5,596 bases of DNA from Opitutales bacterium UBA7389 (GCA_002474325.1 DKNL01000240.1:1-5596), one strand, 5' to 3'; counted from the stretch's first letter, positions 1 through 5,596 are shown. Numbers and translations are program-made. Notes: generated by a model not told the origin, from the sequence alone.

Positions 1-1093
1 CAGCGGAGGCCCGTTTGATATAGAATGCCGATTGATTGGGATCTTCAGAATTCGCTGGGTCGCCGAGGTACTGCAATTGCATGGTGCGCGGCTGGTTTTC
101 GGCTACGCTTAAGACGTTGTCGAAAGTATCAGGATCGCCTGATAGCTCGACCCGGAAGGGTCCTGTAGCATCCTTTGGCACTTCGAGCAGGACCATGTGA
201 TTGTCGCCTGTATTCGAATACAATTTGAGCGTCTTACCGAGGGGCGTGTTGGATTTCGCATCAAAGAGGGCGAGGCTCAAATTGGAGGCTAGCGACTGTC
301 CGGAGCTCTGGATGCCGATTCGCATAGAGCGGTTTCCCTCATCGCCTGTCCAGCCGAGCCATCGGATGCCAGTATTGCCTGGATGGGCTCCTTGAATGGT
401 TTCCAATTCGAGGAGGCACTCGTCTCGCCATTCGCGTCCAGCTACTCCCGCGATCCGCGAGGTGCTTTGCATATCGGAGATGAGGACGACGGTTTTTTCG
501 GTCGCTGTCTCCGCTCCCTCGTCAATCTGTTCGAGTTCGGCTAGGGCCAGCTCAATGGCTTCATCCAGTCGAGTCGCTCCCCAATTCGGGGCTGTTTCAG
601 AAAGCAATGCTTCTGCCAATGTCGCTCGCTCATTGACTGGCCACTTGTCCCACTGTTCAAAAGAAAGAAGCAGGCGAGCGTTGGTCGATACGCTTACTAT
701 GGAGAGCTTGTCGGCGGAATCTACCTTTTCCAAATAGGACCCGGCCCGCTGAATAGCGTTTTCCCAGGCTCCTTCCCGCTGCATGCTGGCGCTGGAGTCG
801 ATGGCCAGGACGATGGCCTTTGGCGGGTTGGTTGCCAATTCGAACGGCGTATCCGAGTCAAAGAACGGTCGAGCAAAGGCGAACGCGAGCAACACGATGA
901 TCAAGCAGCGAAGAGCCAGCAGCCAAGGATTTTGGATCCGGCTTTTCTTCTGCAACTTGGGTGGCGATTCTCGTAGGAATCTCATCGCGGAAAACTGGAT
1001 ATGGTCTTTCGTTGCCCGACGAATCAGATGAAAGATGATCGGTCCGGCGACCAGCAAGGCCCCTGCGAGAAACCAAGGGGAGAGCAAGCTCAT
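1..1093 (-). CDS. BatA-type membrane protein with VWA domain, 3' end beyond the window
   Basis: The frame is open from the ATG at 1093-1091 to the left edge with no stop, giving 364 whole codons of a longer protein. Residues 1-25 are a hydrophobic segment opening with MSLLSPWFLAGALLVAGP, followed by a basic stretch (about 24-54) and a second membrane segment at about 57-75 (WLLALRCLIIVLLAFAFARP). This double-membrane-segment start is typical of the BatA N-terminal family. A VWA domain follows at about 92-225, with an intact metal site (MIDAS): D99, S101, S103 in DSSASM, T174 in GATRLDEA, and D207 in LISDM. Residues about 240-330 look like a beta-rich linker, and the visible end (around QYLGDP, 341-346) may begin the glutamine-amidotransferase-like C-terminal domain that such proteins often carry; that part is inference. 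The start overlaps the DUF58 stop as ATGA and has a strong Shine-Dalgarno. The VWA domain should lie on the periplasmic or cytoplasmic face depending on topology, which I cannot settle. The family is clear; the exact role is unknown. Confidence 0.9.
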   Translation of the reverse strand, partial: MSLLSPWFLAGALLVAGPIIFHLIRRATKDHIQFSAMRFLRESPPKLQKKSRIQNPWLLALRCLIIVLLAFAFARPFFDSDTPFELATNPPKAIVLAIDSSASMQREGAWENAIQRAGSYLEKVDSADKLSIVSVSTNARLLLSFEQWDKWPVNERATLAEALLSETAPNWGATRLDEAIELALAELEQIDEGAETATEKTVVLISDMQSTSRIAGVAGREWRDECLLELETIQGAHPGNTGIRWLGWTGDEGNRSMRIGIQSSGQSLASNLSLALFDAKSNTPLGKTLKLYSNTGDNHMVLLEVPKDATGPFRVELSGDPDTFDNVLSVAENQPRTMQLQYLGDPANSEDPNQSAFYIKRASA

Positions 1094-1998
1094 ACGGCTA
1101 CCCTCCCTTGCAAGGGTTGACGTCTAAGCAGATCGATGAGCGTGTAGTCGAGTGGCTTGTTGGTGGGAGCGATTAGATGGCGAATGCCTCTCTTTTCTAA
1201 AGTCTGCTGGATCTGAAGTTGGTTGAGGCCAAAACTCTCCTTGTAGGCGGTTCGAGCTTCGACGGGATCGATGTATAGGCGATCGCCGGTTTCGAGATCC
1301 TCCCATTGGGAGGCTTTACCGAAATCGAGGTCTAACTCAGCCGAATCGAGGATTTGTATCGCTCGCACGTCATGCCCGGCAGCTACCAATTGGCCTAGTT
1401 GATTGTCCCATTCCAATGGTGGGGAAAGGAAGTCGGAGATGGCGACAATCAAGCTGCGCTTCCCGCTAAGCAGGGCTGCCTGATCTAGGGCTTTGCCTAT
1501 ATTGCTCTCCTTTCCTTTCGGTTCTCGAGAAAGGGCGGAGAGAAGTCGCCGAAAGTGTCCCGTTCGCCAGCGGGAGGGCACATAGCTATGCAGCTCGGAA
1601 TCGAAAAGCCCAAGCCCGACCACGTCTCTTTGCTGCAATAGAAAGTAGCCAAGCGTCGCTGCCAGTGTGCGGGCGTATTCGGATTTTGATACCTCGCCGG
1701 AAGCGAAACCCATGGATCTACTCGTATCAACCAATAACAGACATCGCAGATTGGTTTCGTCCTCGAATTTCTTGATGTATTCCCGGTCCGTGCGAGCGAG
1801 GGCTTTCCAATCGAGGTAGCGGAGATCGTCTCCTTGGGAGTACTGGCGATATTCCGTGAACTCGACGGAAAATCCTTGGAGAGGGCTGCGGTGAAGCCCT
1901 GACCAAAGACCCTCCACGACAACGCGAGCTCGCAGCTCCAGATCGCGGATGGCGAAAAGAGCGAGAGGGTCGATTCCGGTCTTGGGAGTAGCAGGCAC
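1090..1998 (-). CDS. DUF58 family protein (VWA-like partner of MoxR)
   Basis: This is a 302-residue soluble protein without membrane segments. The DUF58 signature is complete: GLHRSPLQGFSVEF (34-47), YRQYSQGDDLRYLDWKALA (50-68), then KKFEDETN (76-83). A VWA-like fold follows, with a MIDAS-type motif DTSRSM at 91-96 and a third metal-site aspartate at D189 in AISDF. The usual second-motif threonine appears to be replaced by S165 in ESNIGKAL. The start is GTG at 1998-1996: an in-frame TAA lies at 2040-2038 and no ATG or GTG occurs between, so any longer form would need a rare start. No Shine-Dalgarno is visible. The gene follows moxR after 32 bases and overlaps the BatA/VWA gene by four. DUF58 proteins are regularly encoded next to MoxR ATPases and are thought to be their adaptors or substrates; a direct contact here is inferred from gene order. 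Confidence 0.95.
   Translation of the reverse strand: MPATPKTGIDPLALFAIRDLELRARVVVEGLWSGLHRSPLQGFSVEFTEYRQYSQGDDLRYLDWKALARTDREYIKKFEDETNLRCLLLVDTSRSMGFASGEVSKSEYARTLAATLGYFLLQQRDVVGLGLFDSELHSYVPSRWRTGHFRRLLSALSREPKGKESNIGKALDQAALLSGKRSLIVAISDFLSPPLEWDNQLGQLVAAGHDVRAIQILDSAELDLDFGKASQWEDLETGDRLYIDPVEARTAYKESFGLNQLQIQQTLEKRGIRHLIAPTNKPLDYTLIDLLRRQPLQGRVAV
1101..1107 (-). promoter_or_regulatory. Strong Shine-Dalgarno for the BatA/VWA gene
   Basis: On the minus strand the sequence GGGAGGG lies seven bases before the ATG at 1093. It is the best ribosome binding site in the window and sits inside the last codons of the DUF58 gene. Together with the ATGA stop/start overlap (1093-1090) it fixes the start of the downstream gene and implies translational coupling. 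Confidence 0.75.
1105..1116. repeat. 12-base perfect palindrome overlapping a ribosome binding site
   Basis: CCCTTGCAAGGG equals its own reverse complement. In the minus-strand mRNA it can fold as a CCCU/AGGG stem with a UGCA loop, and the 3' arm takes up the first three G's of the GGGAGGG Shine-Dalgarno. It lies in the coding end of the DUF58 gene. The hairpin is short, so any effect on initiation is speculative. Confidence 0.4.
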
Positions 1999-2030
1999 GT
2001 GATTTAGATTAATTGTTGGTGGCGAGGATT

Positions 2031-3023
2031 CTATGCGTTATCTAGCAGCTTTTGAATGACTGTTTCGACGGTTTCGCCTTGGGCCTCGGCTCGGTAGTTG
2101 AGGAGGACTCTGTGGCGAAGCACCGGAGGAGCGAGTTGCACGATGTCGTCTTTGGTTACGTGGGCCCGGGAGTGCCAAAGAGCTCTGGCCTTTCCGGCTA
2201 GAACAAGGGCTTGAGCTGCCCGTGTCCCGGCTCCCCAGCTGATCCATTCCTTGACGAAGTCAGGAGCATTGGGATCGCTAGGACGAGATGAGGCAGAGAG
2301 CTTTACCGCGTACCGTACAACTTCTTCGGATACGGGCACTTTTCTAACGAGCGATTGAAATTCGAGAACGTCCTCTGCAGTGAAGATCGATTCGATAGGA
2401 TCGTGAGCCTTAGCCGTAGTTTGGGTTACCACCTCAACTTCGTCATCTTCCGGTAAATAGTCGATCAAGGTATTGAATAGAAAGCGATCGAGCTGAGCCT
2501 CTGGAAGCGGATAGGTGCCTTCCATTTCTACTGGATTTTGCGTGGCTAGCACGAAGAAGGGCTCTGAAAGGGTGTGGCGCACGCCCGCCGCGGTCACCTG
2601 GTGTTCCTGCATGGCCTCTAGTAGTGCTGATTGCGTCTTTGGTGGCGTTCTGTTGATCTCGTCGGCAAGGAGCAAGTTCGTGAAAATGGGTCCTTTGGCG
2701 AAGGTCAGTTGGCGTCCCTCGGGATTGTCTGTCAGGATTTCCGTGCCTGTTATATCGGCGGGCATCAGATCTGGTGTGAATTGGATGCGCTGAAAATCTA
2801 GGTGAAATACTTTGGCCACTGACTTCACAAGTAGTGTCTTAGCCAAGCCAGGGGCTCCCGTGATAATGCAGTGGCCGCCGGAAATAAGAGCGAGCAAGAT
2901 CTGCTCGACGACATCCTTCTGGCCAATGATGGCTTTGCCCAATTCCGCTTCCACTCGTATCCGGCCTTCTTGCAGGCGGTTGAATGCGGCTTCTTGTGAT
3001 TCTGTGGTTTCGAGTAGAGACAT
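2031..3023 (-). CDS. MoxR-family AAA+ ATPase
   Basis: The 330-residue protein is the normal length for the MoxR family. Visible motifs in order are: the GQKDVVEQ region before the nucleotide site (34-41), Walker A GAPGLAKT (56-63), Walker B LLLADEINR (117-125), sensor 1 ATQNP (160-164), the LPEAQLDRF segment with the arginine of the finger region (173-181), and a sensor 2 type GAGTRAAQAL (264-273). The C-terminal lid helical domain covers about 210-330 and includes LRHRV (302-306). There is no signal peptide or membrane segment, so it is cytoplasmic. MoxR ATPases form hexamers that use ATP hydrolysis to remodel or help mature partner complexes, usually together with VWA proteins, and two such proteins are encoded directly downstream. 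The ATG at 3023 is the only start that fits the family N-terminus. No Shine-Dalgarno precedes it, only AT-rich sequence. I give no gene symbol because MoxR subfamilies need a tree. Confidence 0.97.
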   Translation of the reverse strand: MSLLETTESQEAAFNRLQEGRIRVEAELGKAIIGQKDVVEQILLALISGGHCIITGAPGLAKTLLVKSVAKVFHLDFQRIQFTPDLMPADITGTEILTDNPEGRQLTFAKGPIFTNLLLADEINRTPPKTQSALLEAMQEHQVTAAGVRHTLSEPFFVLATQNPVEMEGTYPLPEAQLDRFLFNTLIDYLPEDDEVEVVTQTTAKAHDPIESIFTAEDVLEFQSLVRKVPVSEEVVRYAVKLSASSRPSDPNAPDFVKEWISWGAGTRAAQALVLAGKARALWHSRAHVTKDDIVQLAPPVLRHRVLLNYRAEAQGETVETVIQKLLDNA

Positions 3024-3076
3024 TAGGTATAATTATGAATTGTGAAGTATGAATTAAAAATTGAATACGGTTAAAT
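3024..3076 (-). promoter_or_regulatory. AT-rich intergenic leader of moxR, possible promoter
   Basis: These 53 bases separate the second DUF4159 gene from moxR and form the longest gap in the window. They are far richer in A and T than the flanking genes. Read on the minus strand, several CATAAT or TTATAC strings resemble a -10 box, but I cannot pair any of them with a well-spaced -35. No purine-rich ribosome binding site precedes the moxR ATG. A promoter here would let moxR and the genes after it be expressed apart from the upstream genes; this is inferred from composition and gap size only. Confidence 0.3.
3032..3066. repeat. Degenerate 7-base tandem repeat, five units
   Basis: On the plus strand five contiguous 7-base units can be aligned: 3032-3038 attatga, 3039-3045 attgtga, 3046-3052 agtatga, 3053-3059 attaaaa and 3060-3066 attgaat. 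The consensus is ATTATGA, or TCATAAT on the coding strand. The first three units differ from the consensus by at most one base; the last two are decayed. It fills most of the gap before moxR. Confidence 0.6.
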
Positions 3077-3943
3077 TTAATGGGTCATGGCATAGAAAAC
3101 GATGTTGATACCCATGGGGTAGGCTTTCTTCTCGGCGAATTCGCGAAAATACCATTCGTCCTCGCCTTCGCGTTCCCAGCCGTCTCCGAGATCGGTATTG
3201 TGGCAAATGATACACATGATACGACCGGTATCGTCGAAGATAGCCTTGTAGTGAACTTCGTCCGTTCCGTAACCTTGGTGAGTCACGATCCCATAGCCAG
3301 CCCGGTAGTTGCCGACCGCGTGCCCGACGCTTGGAACCTGGGGCTTTTCATCAAGATCGAAGACCATGTGGAAGATAGGATGATCGATTGATAGTTCCAC
3401 GGGCTCGCGATCCGGGAAGACTCGTTTGATTTCGTAGTAGAAATTGTCGTACTCGTCGTCGCCCCAAAAATCGTCTACCATGAGAAACCCGCCGTTAAGC
3501 AGATAGTCGCGCAGGGCTACAACTTCGTCTTCCAAGAAAACGAGCCTGCCGGGCTCTATCATGTAGAGAAAGGGATAATTGTAGAGATCATCTTGGGTGA
3601 GATCGACAACTGCAGAGTCTGGATTCACTTTCAGACTAGTCATCTGCTGGAGCCGGAAAGCGAAATTGAGTTCAGCGTCTGGGTAGTCGGTTTCCCAGCC
3701 GCCTCCACCCCAGCCGCGACCGTGTCCACCGCGACCTCCCCAGCGTCCTCTGGCGGAAGTGTAGCGAACGCGGGCAAAGGTGAATACGTCCTGCTTGAAT
3801 TCGGGGTCTACCTGCCATTCGGGTACGCCTCCCCGATGATCGTATCGCTCCCGGTAGCGCTGCGAAAACATTACGGCAGAAACTGTCGCGATCGCGAGGA
3901 TGGCGAATAGTAGCTGCGTAAAACGTTTATTGATCAAAGTCAT
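3077..3943 (-). CDS. Exported DUF4159 protein, copy B
   Basis: The 288-residue protein begins with a basic stretch and a hydrophobic segment (residues about 10-26, LLFAILAIATVSAVMF), either a signal peptide cut near VSA or an uncleaved anchor. After a linker with GVPEWQVD (39-46) and FTFARVRY (54-61) comes a Gly/Arg-rich insert (65-83). The DUF4159 core covers about 85-288: TDYPDAELNF, LYNYPFLYMIEPG (120-132), LLNGGFLMVDDFWG (148-161), RVFPDREPVEL (174-184), HPIFHMVFDL (188-197), and the CHNTDLGDGWE stretch (247-257) with the MGINIVFYAMTH end (277-288). The family is believed to have a class I glutamine-amidotransferase-like fold; I see no catalytic cysteine at the expected elbow (GGFLMVDD), so enzymatic activity is doubtful. 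The two cysteines and histidine at 244, 247 and 248 form CXXCH. The gene starts 13 bases after the stop of copy A, with AGGA at 3958-3955 overlapping that stop. Function is unknown; location outside the cytoplasm is inferred from the N-terminus. Confidence 0.93.
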   Translation of the reverse strand: MTLINKRFTQLLFAILAIATVSAVMFSQRYRERYDHRGGVPEWQVDPEFKQDVFTFARVRYTSARGRWGGRGGHGRGWGGGGWETDYPDAELNFAFRLQQMTSLKVNPDSAVVDLTQDDLYNYPFLYMIEPGRLVFLEDEVVALRDYLLNGGFLMVDDFWGDDEYDNFYYEIKRVFPDREPVELSIDHPIFHMVFDLDEKPQVPSVGHAVGNYRAGYGIVTHQGYGTDEVHYKAIFDDTGRIMCIICHNTDLGDGWEREGEDEWYFREFAEKKAYPMGINIVFYAMTH

Positions 3944-3954
3944 CGGCTCAATTG

Positions 3955-3958
3955 TCCT
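3955..3958 (-). promoter_or_regulatory. Possible Shine-Dalgarno of DUF4159 copy B, embedded in a stop codon
   Basis: On the minus strand AGGA uses the A and G of the TAG stop of copy A (3959-3957). Its spacing to the ATG at 3943 is eleven bases, longer than ideal; a GAG at 3949-3947 is nearer but weaker. The arrangement suggests coupled translation of the two paralogs. Confidence 0.4.
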
Positions 3959-4784
3959 AATGGGTCATGGCGTAAAAAACGATATTGATGCCCATAGGAT
4001 AGGCTTTCTTCTCGGCGAATTCGCGGAAGTACCATTCGTCCTCGCCTTCCCGTTCCCAGCCATCACCAAGATCGGTATTGTGGCAGATGATACAAATAAT
4101 ACGGCCGCTATCGTCGAAAATGGCTTTGTAGTGGACTTCTTCCGAGCCGGGGCGCTCCCAAGTGATGCCGGAGCCACGCATGCGTGTGGCGTGGTGAATG
4201 CTGGGCACTTGCGGTTTCTCTTTCAGATCGAAGACCATGTGGAAAATAGGGTGCTCGATCGGAAGTTCGACGGGTTCGCGTTCGGGAAAGACTCGTTTAA
4301 TTTCGTAGTAGAAATTGTCATACTCAGCGTCCCCCCAGAAATCGTCTACCATGAGAAATCCCCCATTGAGCAGGTAGTTACGGAGGGCCACCACTTCATC
4401 TTCCATGAAGACCAATCGTCCTGGTTCGATTATATACAGAAACGGGTAGTTATATAGGTCGGGCTGAGTCAACTCCACCACGATTGAGTCTGGATTGACT
4501 TTCAGGCTCGTCATTTGCTGAAGACGGTAGGCGAAATTCAGCTCCGCATCCGGATAGTCCGTGGCCCAGTTGCCGCGACCCCGACGCCCCCATCCTCCCC
4601 GAGTATAGCCGCCATGGCTTGAGCGGTACTGTACGCGAGCAAAGGTAAATACGTCTTGTTTAAATTCCTCGTCTACTTGCCAGTCGGGCACGCCGGCTCG
4701 GTTGTCATAGCGCTGTCCCGATGCGAATGTAGCGATGCAGAGGCACAAGGCTGTAGTAAGAGCGATTTTCGATGCGAGGTGCAT
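3957..4784 (-). CDS. Exported DUF4159 protein, copy A
   Basis: The 275-residue protein has a standard signal peptide: K6, a hydrophobic core at about 7-20 (ALTTALCLCIATF) and a likely cleavage site after ASG (21-23), just before QRYDNR. The mature protein has GVPDWQVD (31-38), FTFARVQY (46-53), a Gly/Arg-rich insert (about 58-72) and the DUF4159 core from TDYPDAELNF (75) to the C-terminus. Core landmarks match copy B: LYNYPFLYIIEPG (110-122), LLNGGFLMVDDFWG (138-151), HPIFHMVFDL (178-187), and CIICHNTDLGDGWE (231-244), whose first five residues are a CXXCH motif. By hand alignment residues 75-195 match copy B at 109 of 121 positions and the last 60 residues at 58 of 60. The copies differ in the N-terminus, the insert and a loop at about 196-215. 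The gene follows the TPR gene by seven bases and precedes copy B by 13, indicating co-transcription. The role is unknown; a periplasmic protein serving the neighbouring MoxR/VWA system is the simplest guess. Confidence 0.95.
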   Translation of the reverse strand: MHLASKIALTTALCLCIATFASGQRYDNRAGVPDWQVDEEFKQDVFTFARVQYRSSHGGYTRGGWGRRGRGNWATDYPDAELNFAYRLQQMTSLKVNPDSIVVELTQPDLYNYPFLYIIEPGRLVFMEDEVVALRNYLLNGGFLMVDDFWGDAEYDNFYYEIKRVFPEREPVELPIEHPIFHMVFDLKEKPQVPSIHHATRMRGSGITWERPGSEEVHYKAIFDDSGRIICIICHNTDLGDGWEREGEDEWYFREFAEKKAYPMGINIVFYAMTH

Positions 4785-4789
4785 CCTTA

Positions 4790-4793
4790 TCCT
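4790..4793 (-). promoter_or_regulatory. Shine-Dalgarno of DUF4159 copy A, overlapping the TPR stop codon
   Basis: On the minus strand AGGA shares two bases with the TAG stop of the TPR gene (4794-4792) and lies five bases before the ATG at 4784, a good spacing. This supports that ATG and suggests that ribosomes finishing the TPR gene can restart on copy A. Confidence 0.6.
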
Positions 4794-5596
4794 AAAAAGG
4801 GATCCCCTCTAAATTGGGGGTGGAGACGCTCGCGGAATTACTATTTTCTTTTTCGTTCTGCTGTTGCTCCTGAACAATTTCGTCCAGAAGTTCGTAAGCG
4901 GAACGGAAACGTGGGGCCTCTTCCAGAGCCATCAATGTATGGCGCCGGGCGGTTTGGGGATCGGAGCGAAGGTATTGCAGAGCCAAAGTATAGTGGACCT
5001 TGGCTATTTCGGGGGGATCCAGGGTGAGTAGGGTGTTTCCAGCCGCAATGGCCGGGCTTTGATATTGAAAGCGGGCATGGGTGGCGAACAGAGCTCTCCA
5101 AGGTTCTATAGCCATGGGCTTGATGGCAATCCATGCGTTAGCCCACTTTACGACATTGGGTGGATCATCCTGCTCAAGGGCAATGGTCAGCAAACGTTCG
5201 ATCGGATCGAGTCGGTGGGCTTCATTTGCGGCTATGGCTACCAGAATGGCTCGTTCCTTCTCGACTTCGCCCAATTGCTCATAGACGTATCCGAGCAACC
5301 CATGGGCATTTTCTTCGCCCGGAATGTAGCCAGATTCAGAGATAATTTCCTCCAGCTTATCGCTAGCCGCTTTCCAATCCTCCGCCTCGACGAGCGGTTG
5401 TACGCTCTCCATTTCCTTGAAATAATTCTTTCCTGGCGTGACCAACTCGATCGATTCTTGAAGCATGCCTTCTGGTTTAGTGAGCGCATAGGCACCGCCC
5501 AGAGCCTTTGCCTGAGCACGGGCGTCGGCCAGGAATCGCTCATCCAGCTCGTTTAATGGAGCGACGCGATTGGCAAGGGCCTCGTTCATAGTAACG
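4792..5596 (-). CDS. TPR-repeat protein, probably the C-terminal part of a longer protein
   Basis: From the first visible ATG (5589-5587) the protein is 265 residues, but the frame stays open through the seven remaining bases and no Shine-Dalgarno is seen there, so the true start is probably outside the window. Residues 56-240 are helical and TPR-like: a pair around 60-88 (VEAEDWKAASDKLEEII), one around 93-120 (AHGLLGYVYEQLGEVEKERA), one around 127-157, one around 160-191 (PWRALFATHARF to TLDP) and one around 195-226 (HYTLALQYLRSDPQTARRH). The tail from about 240 is polar and low-complexity, rich in Q, N, E and S. Residues 1-40, with NELDERFLADARAQAKAL (13-30) and a following KPEG, resemble from memory the region linking a metallopeptidase (peptidase-MA type) domain to TPRs in large proteins of this group; this is unproven. 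There is no signal peptide in the visible part. It lies seven bases before the first DUF4159 gene, so the two are probably co-transcribed. TPRs usually mediate protein contacts; the partner is unknown. Confidence 0.8.
   Translation of the reverse strand, partial: VTMNEALANRVAPLNELDERFLADARAQAKALGGAYALTKPEGMLQESIELVTPGKNYFKEMESVQPLVEAEDWKAASDKLEEIISESGYIPGEENAHGLLGYVYEQLGEVEKERAILVAIAANEAHRLDPIERLLTIALEQDDPPNVVKWANAWIAIKPMAIEPWRALFATHARFQYQSPAIAAGNTLLTLDPPEIAKVHYTLALQYLRSDPQTARRHTLMALEEAPRFRSAYELLDEIVQEQQQNEKENSNSASVSTPNLEGIPF

Noticed and set aside
396..1031. Plus-strand open frames at 396-737 and 783-1031, and a minus-strand frame at 858-1076.
   Set aside because: They overlap the well-supported BatA/VWA coding frame, which runs uninterrupted from 1093 to the left edge with clear membrane and VWA motifs.
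3071..3080. 10-base palindrome TTAAATTTAA at the stop codon of DUF4159 copy B, considered as a terminator or operator.
   Set aside because: It is pure A/T without a GC stem or following T-run, lies in AT-rich sequence where such palindromes are expected by chance, and overlaps the stop codon.
3900..4457. Plus-strand open frame of 185 codons over DUF4159 copy A, and a similar one over copy B (3080-3391), with resembling protein sequences.
   Set aside because: Both are mirror images of the sense genes. Their resemblance follows from sense-strand conservation, and the silent sense changes alter the antisense residues. Neither resembles a known protein.
3077..4784. Duplicate DUF4159 genes considered as an assembly artefact or very recent duplication.
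   Set aside because: Many silent base differences and distinct N-termini, inserts and one loop show two genuinely different genes.
5059..5556. Plus-strand 165-codon open frame opposite the TPR gene.
   Set aside because: It has no recognisable domain and no ribosome binding site, and the minus-strand frame shows clear TPR-type helices in an operon context.

Overview
The window is a compact block of six genes, all on the minus strand, so transcription runs from the high coordinates to the low ones. In order they are: the C-terminal part of a TPR-repeat protein (cut by the right edge), two exported DUF4159 paralogs in tandem, a MoxR-family AAA+ ATPase, a DUF58 (VWA-like) protein, and a membrane protein with a BatA-type N-terminus and a VWA domain (cut by the left edge). 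Apart from the last pair, which overlap by four bases, the genes are separated by 7 to 53 bases. There is no gene-free stretch above 53 bases. I see no RNA gene, CRISPR array, insertion sequence, attachment site or convincing terminator.

Organism: the combination of MoxR, DUF58, BatA/VWA and DUF4159 genes, moderate base composition, and mixed initiation signals (some genes with a Shine-Dalgarno, two without) suggests a Gram-negative bacterium of the Planctomycetota-Verrucomicrobiota group, most likely Verrucomicrobiota. This is inference from family resemblance remembered without a search; the phylum is not proven by the window.

Layout: 5596-4792 TPR protein; 4784-3957 DUF4159 copy A; 3943-3077 DUF4159 copy B; a 53-base AT-rich gap with a degenerate 7-base tandem repeat; 3023-2031 MoxR ATPase; 1998-1090 DUF58 protein with a GTG start; 1093-1 BatA/VWA membrane protein, joined to DUF58 by an ATGA overlap. 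Gaps inside the TPR-DUF4159-DUF4159 part and the MoxR-DUF58-VWA part are short, so they may be one operon or two adjoining transcription units split at the AT-rich gap.

How they may work together: MoxR ATPases commonly act with VWA-domain partners as chaperone-like machines that mature or insert cofactors into client proteins. Here the cytoplasmic ATPase and DUF58 adaptor sit beside a membrane-anchored VWA protein and two exported DUF4159 proteins, which suggests one envelope-associated machine. The client is unknown. The most notable points are the near-identical DUF4159 pair (about 90% identical in the core, with mostly silent DNA differences), a CXXCH motif shared by both exported copies, and the heptad repeat in front of moxR.
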